Assembly: GCA_037833965.1 (NCBI GenBank)
Contig: AP031356.1
Location: forward strand, 9,136,501-9,200,500
Source of the DNA: Marchantia polymorpha subsp. ruderalis
Taxonomy: Eukaryota; Streptophyta; Marchantiopsida; Marchantiales; Marchantiaceae
Direction of reading: 5' to 3'
Length of the DNA stretch: 64,000 nucleotides
The first letter of the stretch is position 1, and each line of letters begins with the position of its first letter. The notes under the pieces were generated by a model. That model ran no database searches, was not told where the DNA came from, and was given only the letters and a program-made list of their open reading frames with translations. Made by a program: the position numbers and the translations under genes. Positions 13,546-26,068 of the stretch are shown one piece after another.

Positions 13546-16500
13546 ACAAAATATTTTTTTTTTCCGTCTGGACTATGCTCTTTGTTTTTCTCCATCCCGT
13601 GCATGCAACCTCGGAGACGGACAAGGTGTGAGGAGTTTGAGCATATGATGAGAAAAACTGATTACAAAAGCAATGTGATTTATTGCATTCAAATTGGTGA
13701 GTTGCAAATGTTAGTAGCCAAGGTTTTTTCTATCATTGCCGCTTGAAGAGAAGAAACTTTGCAGTGACGTTGTTTGTGTAATTGAAAAGACCGTGCGTTT
13801 TTTCAATCTCACATATTTAGTATAAGGATTTACTTGGAGTGGATGTGCTACTCATCCGTTATCCCTCTTAGCTCTGTCCCTAATCATGACTTTACATCAA
13901 GGTTGTTCAACCTGAAATTTGAAGTAAAGTTTAAAAAAGCGAGATTCTAGTTATTCCTCAGATAATGCTAATTATTCTCATCCTACTATACTCAACATAA
14001 GAAAGGTTTGTGAATGATAACCCAAAATAAATGGGTGGATGGAATTCCACAACTGATATCGCGACATTTTGTCATCCCACATGTTATTTTGATTTCACCC
14101 ATTTCTTCACGTCCACTACAAATGATTGCTTGCTCTCGTGGCTTTTGAGACAAAAGCTTAGAAGTTCATTTGAATGTGCTTTGATCTAAATGTTCATCCA
14201 AGCATTGAATGCGAGATTTAATACATAGAATGATAAAATGATTTTCTTATGACTAATGTTAATCAAGGTGTCCCTGAGAATTGTTTGAAGCATTAGTTCA
14301 TGCAGTGAGGAATTTACAAGTTCTCTGCGAATGCAATGCAAAATTTTTTCCATTTCATCCATTCAATAGCATGCGATATCAATCGTGATATACTCGCAAA
14401 GATTATATATACCGTTCAATTCTTGTACTTGCATGGTATCAAAAGCATTTTTGTTTATATTTGACCAATCACATATCTTTCTTTTGTAGATTGTAGTAAG
14501 ATCTTGAATAATTAGCCTAAATTGAGAGATAACAAGCCACATTTGCATAATTTTTCAACTATGGTATAACATTGTAAAACATATTTGATTATCATTTGTG
14601 CAAAAATTTTTAATTACTATCAATGTCAACAAATCATATATACCGATAAGTTTTGACCTCACATATTTTGTGGACGAAGATGCAAATTGATCTCTGTGTT
14701 ATAACATAAATCTGATTATGGCTAAATAATCATTACAACAAAGAATTTCATTCATGGTCAAGAAAAAAAATTCATAATTTTTCATGTTTTAGAGTTATAA
14801 TGAGTGTATTACAATATCTTCAAGTAAAACATATTTGCTCTTGAAGTATGATATTTTATTGAATCATTCACGTGCGAAAGTATTGATCGGAATTCATGAT
14901 GGATGCAATTTTTTATGTTTAAGATGACAACATTGATAAAAATACAGCTTTAAGCTACGTTGTACATATAGACTTGAAATATATGTAATTTGGATAGTAT
15001 TCAATATAATCGAAATTGATAAAAATATTTATTATTTTGATTTGTGATTTTTGTTCAACTGATCAAATATATGACGTTTGAAAAAAATTACAATGAATGT
15101 CTAGTATGTTATGAAGACATGATAAGCATGCTTGTTGATTTAACTATTTTAAAGTGTGAGTTGTAGAAGTAAGATCAACTAAGTAGCTTTCTAGCAAATA
15201 ATTTTCTACTTTTAATTTCACAAATTAGATATTTGATTATGGATTAGATGCTCACATAATGTTGAAAAAATATGATCATTGTATTTTACAAATATTACAC
15301 TTGTGTTGATGTATTGCAATATATGTGTTATCATGTGATAATTATATATTGTGTTATAATATATATATATGTGATGACAAGTTGTTGCAAATTATGTAAT
15401 AATTATCGTAGTAGATAAAAATTCATAAAAACATAGTAGTTAGAATCAACGCATAATAGTCACTGTAATTTGTACTAGAGTGTTGAGAGATAATTTAGAT
15501 TTTGATTTAACTTTGAAAAGCTGAATCTTGATTGGTCAAACTAGTTAATCAATCCTTATAGGAAAGTGTTAATACAAACTTTCAATGATGCAATTAGATC
15601 TATCTATGAGCACTGCATGGATTGTTTTACTACATGTAGACCTTAGTGATGGATCATATATTCATATTTCTGCTATTGGTGTGCATTGTTAAGATTAATT
15701 ACGTTTAGATAATAGATTTTGAATCATATTAATGAAAAAATCAAATCTTGATCGTATAAGTGCAAATTGTACTTCTTGAACCTGAATGCGCAACTACTCA
15801 GCAATTCATTATATCATTGTAGTCATGGCGTGATCTGCTTTCTTGATTTGGCTATGGTTTTTGAGATCAAATCTATGATAGTAAATAATTATATCTTGAA
15901 TCTTGAATCTGTGAGTTGTAAAATAAATTTAACTTGATTTAATAGCATCTTTCATGTGATACTCATAATTGTCATATTGTAATGGATATTTTGAGAAACA
16001 CAATGAAATAGTTTAAGAGAATTATGTTTCATAAATCATAGTTTTAGTATGATAATCTTTGATAAAACAACCATGTATGTAGTGATGCAATGCATGTAAA
16101 TTACATCATCACTTAGTTTTAATATCATGTAGATCATAAAGTTTGTCTTCTTAGCAAAGTTTTAAATATGAAAATATTTTTTCCATATTTTTTTCGTATC
16201 TAAATTTAGATAATGTTATATAAATCTAAATTTATATATATTGAAATATATTTATATGTTCATACAATCCATTATAATTTATTATTTATGGCTTATGAAT
16301 CATTTTCCTAAAAAGTTGAAACATATGCATAATTTTCAACATATGAACATATTTATTTTGATCAACAAAAGAAAATGATTATTTTCAAATATATCTAAAA
16401 ATGTGCAAGTAAATGAGACAAATGATTCTTATTGTTTCTATCAATGCATAATTTTCTGAAATTTTATGTATCATCAATTTATTCTATGCAAACTGAAATT

Positions 16501-19500
16501 TTGATATACTCCCGAAAAAAATAAAATCAATGTTTTACTATTGAAAATTAAACTCTCTTTAAATATGCACATAACTTATCACCTTAAAGTATTAATTCTA
16601 TGTTATGTTTTCAAACAAGTCAACATTGATGATAAACTCCAAAATACTTAAACTATATAAATTATATATATATATACAGAAAATAAAAAAATATGCTTAT
16701 ATACAAACACAAACGTTTAGATTATACTTTAACTCTTATAAATATGAATTACATGATAAATCATAATCAAATTATTTCAGATATTCAAATTGACACACAC
16801 ATGAACTAAATTTTTTTGAAATACTTGAAAAATTAAGCTGAAATTTTCAAATGGAATCAGTATTCTTAACTTATTAAAATTCAATCTATTATTATTATTA
16901 TACTTTGATGCTACATTATATTTGATTTTAAATATAATACTATCAATAATTATATATTTCATTAATTCAAATAGATATACATGATTACATTTGATTGAGT
17001 GAAAACACATAAGAAATTACTGAATGTCAGATTTTTTTGAACAAATATTTCATGAATGGATAATTTAATGTAAAAACACTTCAAACAAATTTAAATTATT
17101 AAATAAAAATAAAAATAAATTATATATAGTATGATATCTTATCATAAAAATTTTATAATTCAATTATCTTCATATTTTCATTATGAAATTTTAAAATCTT
17201 ATAATTATTACAACCGAAAATGTTTCAAATTTTATAGCAAGTTATGAGAAAAAACCTAAATTGAAAAAAATTTATATTTAAAAACTTCTTTAAACTATAA
17301 ATTTATACAAATGTAATTGTTTGTATATTTTTCATACATTCATTAATGAATTATAATGATTTGTAATTTTCATAAATATTTTTAAGATTGTCACTGATAG
17401 TGAAATTTTGTGTGTCAAATAAACATATAATATCCATGAGGTTAACTTTTTTTGTTAAAATATACTATGCTTAAAACTAAAAAAGCGTTAGCAGAAGCAT
17501 TGTTCCAAAATATTAATCTTGTCAGATAGTTTTCTTGTTTTGAAAAAATATTTATCATTGATTGTTAGTTTTCCTTTGAATATAAGCATATCAATTTTTT
17601 ACATACAAATTAAATGTGCAATTATCATAAAATATTGTGTCAATGCAATTGAAAATATCTTGTTAATTATATATTTATTGCAAAGTCTACACAGCCAAAA
17701 TTTCAATTATAGTTAAACAAATGAAAACTTGTATTTCTATATATATAAATTTGATATTGTTAAAAATAAAAAATTTATATTTTTATATTTGAATTTTTTA
17801 TTGTGTTTAATCACACAACTATTTTTTAATTATAATTATTTTGACTCATTTTTTGATTCAAAATATTTTTAGTCATCAAATAACCATTTAACTTTAATCT
17901 CTAGACTTTTTTCTTATAATGTGAGTAAATGTATTTATATACATACATACATAAATCCATTGCTGAAAATTTTTCACATGCTATAGATAATCAGTATGTG
18001 AATCACAAATTATTATTTTTATCTGTACGTTGATTCTTTGAAGTTTTGTTTCTATATTACAAAATATTAAATTTTAAATTTCATGTTAATTTTTTATTAC
18101 AATTATTAATATCTCATTTTTTATGGGTGAAATAATAATTTTTGAATTTTCAATTTACAAATTTTTCATTAGGTTTCTGATATCTAACATTCTTGATCAT
18201 GTAAAAAATGACAATTTAAGTTTATGAACATTACAGTACATACAGTTTTGGTCTTATGTGTCTTAATGAATAAAATTGTGTAAAATTTTAAATTTTTGTA
18301 TTTTGTAATATATTTTAAACACATTATTTGAAAATTAGGTTCTCATATGATATTGAAACACATTGTTAGATGTAATGTTTTAGTTTGAACTTTGTCTTTA
18401 CAGTTTTGACATATACTTGCTTCATATCTTTGCCGTCAGATTAATGTATCTTCTCTGTTCATGGGCTTACCATTTTAGCATATTATACATGAATTACATG
18501 ATTGTAAACACCTTTTTTGATACTAGCATATGGTTGTTCTTGAAATGGAAAGAATGCATGCTCGAACTTTGTCTTCACCTTGCAGGATGAAATCATAATT
18601 CATATAAGTTGGAAAATTAACAAGGTCCATAAATCTTAATGCTTTATTTACATACTCATTAGTAACATGTGAGTGTAGTATTACCTTTGCATGTAGTTAT
18701 TGTCTATTTGACTTTTATTCTTTTCTGAATCCACAGGGTATTAAAAAATCAATAGTTATCTCTTGACAATTTAAGAATTACTTATGATCCATAAGAGATG
18801 GCGGTGAGTAAGAATGTATATCTCATTCCCATAAAAAACACTCGCATATTTTTCCATATAATTGTATATCATTCACATGGAGAAATAGTTGGTATGCTTT
18901 GCATTTGACTAAGTTAGAACATACGTATCTTTGATTGAAGAGTTTGATAATTCTATTGCAGACATGGTGACTAAAAATTCAAATTTGTGAGGATGATTAT
19001 CAGAGTTATTTTCAAAGTATGCTTACACCAAGATCAAGTGGATCTGTAGCAACCAAGGTCTCTAGGTATAAAATTATGCAATTAATGTAACTCTGTGTTA
19101 TTCTAGACTTCCAATGATTATACACGTTTTTTCATAGTGAATAAGTGGAGCCTCGAAAATCAAGATCTTTCAGTTTGGAGACGTAAGATAGATTGTTACT
19201 CTAAACTTTAGTTTTTGTGGAGATTTGAATATCAACCTTACACATCTGAGAATAAAAGAACAAGAGCTGATCAAGTTAGTTAAAATTTTTGTAATTAATT
19301 TCAGTTTATGATATAAACTATCATATGCAACATATACATATTAGGTTTCATGAGCTATCAAGAAAGTGCTTTATTGGTTTCACATGGATACATCTGAGAT
19401 ATATCCATGTGATCACAATTTTAATAGGTGATCCTTCTTAGGATGTTCTTGTTTATAAACTAATGACCTAGACTTTGTTTGACTAATGACATAGATGTAG

Positions 19501-19790
19501 TGGTTTCTTGGAGCTGGCCTAATGTAATATATTGTTGGTTACTTTAAATTCGTCTACATGGGATCTCCCATCGATTTTGCTTGAGGACCACGCGATAGTA
19601 TTATCGGATGCTCCTCAAGGATGTGGTAAAATATCGATAGGGCATTGAGAAGTTTAGGACGATTCTTTACTGCTAAAATAAAGTTATGATAGCTTGTACG
19701 ACGTATAAACAACATCAATTTTCACAAAATTACGATAAACAAAGTGTTATAATTTAGTCCAGTATACAGTTTTTATTCGTAAACATGACT

Positions 19791-21403
19791 TTTGTCGCAT
19801 TGATCAGCCGGTCGGCTTTGGGAAGCCACATGTCTGAACAGGTCAAGCCACGATGGATGCATCGAGCTGCTGTACTCATAACGCGAAGACAGTCCATGGG
19901 TGAGAGTCAAATGCTCTGCTGAGAGACCACAGGAGTCCACATCCGGGTCGGGTGCGAACCGGTCATCCGGGTGCCGATGGCCCCTGCACTGAAAGAGTGC
20001 TGACGAGCACACTCTCCTACAAAGACAAGAGACGAAGAAAACGTTGCGCTCCGTTGGACGGTCTGCGCCGAGGAGTCGTAAGAGCAGCAGCAACAGCAGC
20101 AGCGGCTGGAGGCGGGCCCGACCAGCCGCGATTTTGTAGGGACACGACTCGAACGGAAAGGGAAAAGCTGGGGCCGAACTCGCAACGCGCGCTCGCTCGA
20201 AACAGACAGAGCGTCGGGAATCAACGGCAAGTGCAATTCGAAAGCTGAACGGGTGAGAGAATCTTTCGCCTTTTCAAACTCCAGTGCTGGTCGTGCTCGG
20301 CACTCGATGATTTGCTGCTGCTCGCGACGGACTGACCGCGTGGTTGGGTTTTCTTTGCTTTGATTTATCGTCGCTTTTCGGTGGAAATTGATGTGTCTTG
20401 TAGGGAATTGAATTGCGGGTTTTCGAGTCACGTTTAACGATCTCAGAGACGATTTTTGAGGAAGTCTCTAGCTTTGGGTTGTGTACGACCCTTTTCAGAC
20501 CTTCGGTATGAGTTTGCAGCGTCCGTCGGAACGAAATCTTTCGTGAGAAGCTGAGTTGCTTTCCTGCGAGGGGATTGAACGCTTGATTTTAGGCCTGTGT
20601 GTCGTTCTGCTCACGCGATACTCAGCAGCTTAGAGGAACTTCTGTCATCGGGTGTTGCTTCCTTCGACAGAAAATTGTGCCGAGACTGACAATCGGAATA
20701 ACTATTCTCCTGTACACAATCGTCATCTCCCGCATCACGTCGTTGTATAGACGTGAGAGGGTTTGGTCGAGTGTCCATCGTGCGTCCGTCAAGTACCGGG
20801 CTCTGAGAGCTGACCAGCGTCTCGCTGCATTCTCGGCGCCATGGGCTGTGTCTAATATTAGACGCGAAGAGCGCAGGCGCTGGCGAATTTGAATTTGGAT
20901 CACGTTGGTCGAGCGAAGTTTATGCATGTCGTCTGCGTTCGAACGTTTCCTATCGTCACACACGATGGTTCCTCGTTCAAACAATTTGACGATGATTGGT
21001 GACGCAGAATAATCCTTCGAGAGTGCTCTGATCATGCGAACCTGTTTAGTCTGGTGCCATTCATTGTCATAATGTGTAATTATGTTGGTTACGTGGGAGT
21101 AGGCACGGCTCACCTGCTTTCCTGCCGTTGTAGTGGAGCAAGAGCAAATGCTGTACGGATCTTCTGTGCTACGTATGGGTCTATATCTAGAGAATGGATG
21201 AAACCGCGTGCTTCATGTCAGTTCTTTTACTATTTCTCATCCGTCGAAGAGCAGCTTTGTCGCCAAGCATTTTGCCTGCATTGGCTTTCTCCCGTGTAGA
21301 GGTAAATCGTTTAGCTTCCGGTGCTTGATTGATGCGATGTCAAAAGTGGTCCGCAGTTATATGCTCTTCATGAGGTTTCCCACTTGTCCTTTTGCCTCAA
21401 AAC
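19791..21403 (+). promoter_or_regulatory. Probable promoter, 5'UTR and 5' intron of the SURP gene
   Basis: Composition changes abruptly from AT-rich to GC-richer at about 19790. The stretch contains a short CAG-type run (20085-20105) and open frames on both strands without family resemblance. A possible 5'UTR splice donor (CGG/GTGAGA) lies near 20250. It most likely holds the promoter, leader and a leader intron of the plus-strand SURP protein gene downstream. Transcript ends cannot be fixed from sequence alone. Confidence 0.4.
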
Positions 21404-21931
21404 ATGAGAATGGCAATTTCATCGCGAGAGGCTAATGATTGTGTTTACGTGAAACAGAGCAACTCGGACTTGCGATCAGTCATGCCGCGGCGCGAGTCTC
21501 TCGCTCCAATAGAGCTGAAACAGTCTCAGGCGGTGCCGAGGCGCCAGTCTCTGGTTCCCAAAGCAGTGAAGAAAACACCAGTGGTCAGGCAGTCAGGTAA
21601 CAGCGCCGACTCGCCAGTGAGAGCCCCGGTAAGAGCTGTGGCGAGCAGTGCGGCTATTACCACTCCGACAAGACCAGCTGCAGATGTCGAACCTCCTGCT
21701 GAGATCCGCTGCATTGTGGACAAGACTGCTCAATTCGTCGCCCAAAATGGGCTCGAGTTTGAGCAGAAGATTCTCTCTAACGAGAAGAGAAATCCCAAGT
21801 TCAACTTTCTGAAGTCCAAGGATGCCTACCATTCATATTACCAGCGTAGAATCCTGGAGTTCATTGATCAGGGTCCGTCTCCTCAGGTGGAAATCGATCA
21901 GGTTGTCGATACTCATGTTGTAGGTGAGTAA
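21404..21931 (+). CDS. SURP-domain protein resembling the N-terminal SURP module of SF3A1
   Basis: The protein carries one SURP (SWAP) domain with the SF3A1 signature: IRCIVDKTAQFVAQNG at about residues 106-121, EFEQKILSNEKRNPKFNFLK, then DAYHSYYQRRILEF. In SF3A1 (subunit of the U2 snRNP SF3a complex) this is the first of two SURP domains needed in spliceosome assembly. Ahead of it is a low-complexity region with two copies of PRR-E/Q-SL-A/V-P, the second about 20 residues after the first, plus Pro/Ala/Val-rich sequence. The first in-frame ATG is at 21404. A possible acceptor (GTGAAACAG at 21449-21457) would instead make ATG 21482 the start. The frame closes at 21931, but GTAG/GTGAGT at ~21919 is a good splice donor, so the tail may continue in another exon. 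I searched by eye to about 24 kb for the second SURP domain and did not find it. It may be a short SF3A1 paralogue, a partial duplicate or an unrelated SURP protein. Confidence 0.7.
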   Translation: MRMAISSREANDCVYVKQSNSDLRSVMPRRESLAPIELKQSQAVPRRQSLVPKAVKKTPVVRQSGNSADSPVRAPVRAVASSAAITTPTRPAADVEPPAEIRCIVDKTAQFVAQNGLEFEQKILSNEKRNPKFNFLKSKDAYHSYYQRRILEFIDQGPSPQVEIDQVVDTHVVGE

Positions 21932-24611
21932 AGAGTAGGTTGGTTGTTCTCAGTCCAACCACTCAACAGAACTGCAAGAGATTACACATGTGAGTTTAAG
22001 CGTATTGGAGCTGTATGTTTGGAGCTGAGTCTTTGTTCTATTTCAAGAAAAGCTTGCCCTAAGTCAGTAACAGTCTCAACACTTATCACGATTTCAGCAT
22101 TTGCATGTGTGAGAGCTATTCTTTGTTCTACAAGGGATGAATCTCGCCCTCAGGTCGGTCGGACTTTCTACATGCAAGTGCGAGGTCCTACTACTGAACA
22201 GAGCTGGCTTCCGATTGACAAGCTGGTCTTCATCTCTCTTCATCTTGCGGGAAATACAAGATATGTGTAAATAGGTGGTCTGTCTCAAGACTGACTCCCA
22301 TGAAACACTTGGCACGAAGGCAGGCCACCATGAGTTCTCTCTAGCTTCATCTACAACTCTTTGCAGCTTATCCTGCTGGGCATGTTTATGTAGTTTTCTG
22401 TATTAATTTTGAGTTCATGAGGGATCCAGTGAGAACCTCAAGCTACTGTGGGCTTGATCACTCATACCAGGTAAGTGCTGTGAAGAGAGACTTTTGCTAG
22501 TCCGCGATATACGTCGTTCTTCACCCTTCAATTTTCAAGAGGACTTAGCTGCTGCTAGAGGAGAATATGTCACTAGAATAGCACGCTCGATACTTTGTGC
22601 TTAGCATTTGTCTATCAGAAAGTTCTAATGCGAAGATCACTAGTCAGTTAGTTTACTGACTTTGTTTATTACTTGCAAGAAGGGAACTGGAGGTGAATTG
22701 CTTGGAGCAATCTATTCCAGCTTGTATGACAGGGCTAACCGTACTCTCGGTTGTATACTGACAGTGAGCCCGATAATTCAACGCATCCAGTTGTGACTGG
22801 AAGCACCTGTTGTTATCTTCAACAACAGATAACAACAGATGCTTCCAGTCACAACTGGACTTGTTGTGTATAGTAGTACTGTATTGTCTTTTGCTTGCAT
22901 AAGTCCATGATTTAGGGAACCATATGGTTAAGTAAGACTTGAGATAGACTCAATCTGAAAGAAACTCAGTTTCTTGATTTGCTATCTTCCCTCCTGAAGA
23001 TGTCACTTCCATCTTTCAGAACTCGAAACTCATCATGGCTTAGGATTTCATCAAGGTCCTCGATGGAGATGACTGTTATCATGATCATTATCAGATAGAA
23101 CCAACCACATTATAACTCTACTTTGAACAACAAGGTCCAGGAGAACCCTCCATTCATAGGCTTGCAGAAAAAACACTTGTTGGGGTCTGCAAACCTGAAT
23201 GGAAGCCTCGCAAACCTCGGAAGATCTGTAGAGTCAAAAGGAAGACATAGATTGATCAGTGAAGTTTGTCAGTTGACAATACTTGGTTTGTTCTTACCTC
23301 CTACTTCAAATTACCTGATTCCAGCCTGACCAGATTCACTGATGGAGATTGGTTCCCTAGCTAGAAATGACACTCGTACATTGTGGAATGAGTGATAACC
23401 ACAATGACCACTGGGTGATGTATCCCATGACCATCATGAACTTCACGGTCGTCGATGGAGATAATTTATATCACGATCCTTCTTCGATTGAACCAACAAC
23501 CAATATTTCACTTTGGAAACTCGCTTTTCATGTTGTGTCTGTCGTTATCTACGACATAAAACCAACATTTCTTCTGTACCGGAACCGCATTATACTTACA
23601 TCTAATGAATCCAACAATGATTTTGACCAAAGCTCCGTCGGTCAACTCGCGGCTTCTTGGGCCTTGCCCGTGCTTTCGACATTTTGTGGATATTTACACA
23701 AAGAATTGAGAGCTTCCATAAACTTCCAGATCAGAACATTGGGATGTCTCACATGGGAGCAGCCTAGAACTCTTTGTCGTGTGAGAAGAAGGCCCGGAGA
23801 TAAACCAACACTAAAAGAGCCCACGAGAACACCAGAATTAGCAGGCATAAAACCTTCATCTATCTAATTTTATTTAAGGGTGAAGATGAAGGCTACAAAC
23901 TTTCAAACCGTCTGTTGTAGAACTGTGAAACTCAAAACAGGTTCTCTCAAATATCTGAAATATTGCGTCGCCGAACCATAATGTTTGGGAAAGTTAACAA
24001 ATGTCAAGCGCAAGCCAACAAGCAAAATTTGTAGGTACAGGTCATTGCGACTCTGCTCCTAAGAGAGTTTGCAATTATAGATACATTGCGGCTTTAAATT
24101 GAAAGTATTAGGAACCTTTGTCCACAGAGAGCAAGATCAAACTTCGAAGCAGGAACAAAAACAAAGCGGTGACTTGAGGTGGGCTCTGGGGCAATTTGGA
24201 CATGAAGATGAGAAACACGTGGTTACCACCCATGCCAGAGCTGCAGATGGGGCCACACGCTGTAGGCGCTGTGATTCGACTTTTATCAGATGAGGTTGTA
24301 GGTTTACAAGTGAGCAAGGAACCCAAGGCCAGACCTCACCACTGGCTTTCCAGGAGTAAAAATCGATCTCCCAGTAGAGAAAAGTATTCCCTCTCCGAGG
24401 AACAGGTTCCTTTCTCCTCAGATTTTCAAATATCCTAAAAACTAAGGTGCGAATCCAAGAGATGAACGGTGGTGAATTCGTGAGAATTGCGACGTAGTGT
24501 TGTTGCATTCCAGAGGTGCCTAATACAACCATTCGCCATGAGAACTCAAATTGAAGCCGCATAAGGGGCACATAGACTTGAATGAAAGAGAGTGGAAACA
24601 TCAGGTTAGGA
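21932..24611. other. Mixed stretch downstream of the SURP gene
   Basis: The first part looks like transcribed non-coding sequence (intron or 3'UTR). One open segment, 22365-22472, is bounded by an AG acceptor and a GTAAGT donor and could be an exon, but it resembles nothing known to me. A diverged direct duplication of about 75 bp occurs at 23047-23119 and 23443-23517; both copies can be read as DGD..YHD...IEPTT. The 166-residue plus-strand frame at 23367-23867 has no recognised domain. The hairpin at 22786-22859 is listed separately. Confidence 0.35.
22786..22859. repeat. Near-perfect inverted repeat, 33-bp arms, 8-nt loop
   Basis: Arms 22786-22818 and 22827-22859 are reverse complements with one mismatch (G:T-type in RNA), separated by an eight-base loop. 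The transcript of either strand would fold into a stem of about 33 base pairs. It could be the core of a small-RNA precursor, a foldback mobile element or a recent palindromic insertion. It lies about 0.9 kb downstream of the SURP reading frame. Confidence 0.85.
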
Positions 24612-25010
24612 TTATATTTCGATAACAACTCGTTTACTTTGAGCACTGTTTTTCTTTGGCCGTCTGTCCCATAGCACACCATATCCTTGGCCATAACCAT
24701 ATCCTAAACCCACACCACAACCGAATCCCACCCCTAATACTATCCTAAGCGCATTCCAAGGTACAGCTCCCACACCTGCCCCTCCAGTGATTCCAATCCC
24801 TACGCCTGCTCCGCAACCTATTCCAATAGCACCACCTGGGCCAAAATTTGGCCACACAATCTTCGACTGCTTCTCATCTTTGAAGAGACCAAACTTGGGT
24901 GATGATTTCTTGCGTTTCTTTTCGTCCCAATACCCTGCCACTGGAGTTAACAAACCACTCCAAGGTTTTGATTCATTACTTGTTCCACTGAACGATTCCA
25001 AGAGAGACAT
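24612..25010 (-). CDS. Small glycine-rich protein, TGD5-like
   Basis: This 132-residue protein has a polar N-terminal third (MSLLESFSG..., basic WDEKKRKKSSPK), then a glycine-rich core from about residue 56 to 112 with Gly alternating with small, hydrophobic or Cys residues. Examples are IGIGCGAGVGIGITGGAG and GVGFGCGVGLGYGYGQGYG. It ends in a basic tail (WDRRPKKN...). Two glycine-zipper-like blocks are separated by VPWNALRIV. The arrangement is like the small plant chloroplast-envelope glycine-rich proteins of the TGD5 type, which act in lipid import, but glycine-rich sequence aligns promiscuously and the name is tentative. A likely acceptor (GGCTACAG at ~25043) just upstream of the ATG and a donor (TGCAG/GTGAGAA at ~25473) suggest a 5'UTR intron with a leader exon around 25474-25640. 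Confidence 0.6.
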   Translation of the reverse strand: MSLLESFSGTSNESKPWSGLLTPVAGYWDEKKRKKSSPKFGLFKDEKQSKIVWPNFGPGGAIGIGCGAGVGIGITGGAGVGAVPWNALRIVLGVGFGCGVGLGYGYGQGYGVLWDRRPKKNSAQSKRVVIEI

Positions 25011-26068
25011 GACTGTTTACTCCTTGGAATTGGAAGATCTGTAGCCGTGATTGGGAGATAAAATCCCGATATGATATTCAACGCCGGATTTCCATAGTCT
25101 GAAGAGTAAAATTAATATGGTCAGATGTGATTCACTCCTCGAAACCCCAGCATCCCAAATCTGAAATCGCGAGTGAATTCTGCTAAAACAAATCCTGTCA
25201 CTTCCAATCTAGTCTTCGTACCTACATTCTCCTCTTTCCACATTGCATAGAGCTTACTGATTCAATGTCTGAGATAGAGAGCGCTTTAGATGTTCCCGAG
25301 ACCCATTCGGTACAACCTCGACATATGACTTTCATTGATTGTGGATTTTCCATTGAACGAAATCTCCTGTAAGAGCAGCAATGTGATCGGCCCTACATTG
25401 CAAAGATCGCATTCTTCAAATGAACGAATTCGATGGAAACGTGTTCCTGTGAGAATGAAATTAAATTTCTCACCTGCACTCAGACCACCTCGCTCCTCTG
25501 AAGTAGCCTGAAGCGCGATGATTTCAGGAAGAAGTCTCACTCTCCACGCGCTGCGATCAGCAGGACTATCATCGAAGCTTCAATCAACCAACCAGATACG
25601 TCGCACGGAAAATACACACTCAAAAAACGATGACATTCACAATCCTTTCCAAAATCATCTAACAATCATAGTCCCAGTCAACGACCATGGATCGATCGTG
25701 AGGCTGCAGACCAAACTGACGATCAACGACGAAAATGGCGTCACCTACCACAACGAGGGACGCAACCACTGCTACCCTCTTCCTACGCCGATGGAGAGGA
25801 AAAGCGCCTCTCTAACATCATTCAGCCTTTCGCTCAACCGCAAACGCAGTCGACAGAAGCAGTGCAAGCTCATGGCAGCAACCCACAGAACGAACCAACC
25901 AGCAGCGTGACCAGCCACGCAGATAAGCTTCGAGGTTCCTCCTGTCGCCATGTGGAATCATCCCACAGCACAGTCTGTGGACGAATCTTCAGCATTTGTC
26001 ATGGATTGCGTCCATGAAGATTCTTGTCTCGTGCCATTGATTTTCTCATCTTTTCATCTTTCTATGTC
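25011..26068 (-). promoter_or_regulatory. Likely leader intron, leader exon and promoter of the glycine-rich gene
   Basis: A 5'UTR intron (about 25043-25473) is inferred from good splice sites. Beyond it the sequence to about 25.9 kb is GC-richer and fits a promoter region. A 130-residue plus-strand frame at 25518-25910 overlaps this region but shows no recognisable domain and is probably incidental. Confidence 0.35.

Larger units (their letters stand above)
9291..19790. other. 10.5-kb AT-rich block of decayed repeats
   Basis: The block is strikingly AT-rich throughout, with many A and T runs, TA-dinucleotide tracts (for example about 15357-15371 and 16664-16677) and almost no CpG. Only short open frames occur. 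Apart from the transposase relic at 12.3-12.95 kb and the tandem array at 13.35 kb, listed separately, I recognise nothing. The composition fits long-term decay of methylated transposon DNA by cytosine deamination, which is an inference. Confidence 0.55.

Noticed and set aside
15357..15371. TA-dinucleotide runs here and elsewhere as origins or cruciform sites
   Set aside because: They are short and occur throughout AT-rich DNA; there is no specific support for function.
23642..23848. Minus-strand frame with RHPNVLIWKFMEAL, reminiscent of a transposase C-terminus
   Set aside because: The similarity is limited to about a dozen residues and no neighbouring transposase motifs were found.
25518..25910. 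130-codon plus-strand frame
   Set aside because: No domain is recognised, and it overlaps the likely promoter and leader exon of the minus-strand glycine-rich gene.
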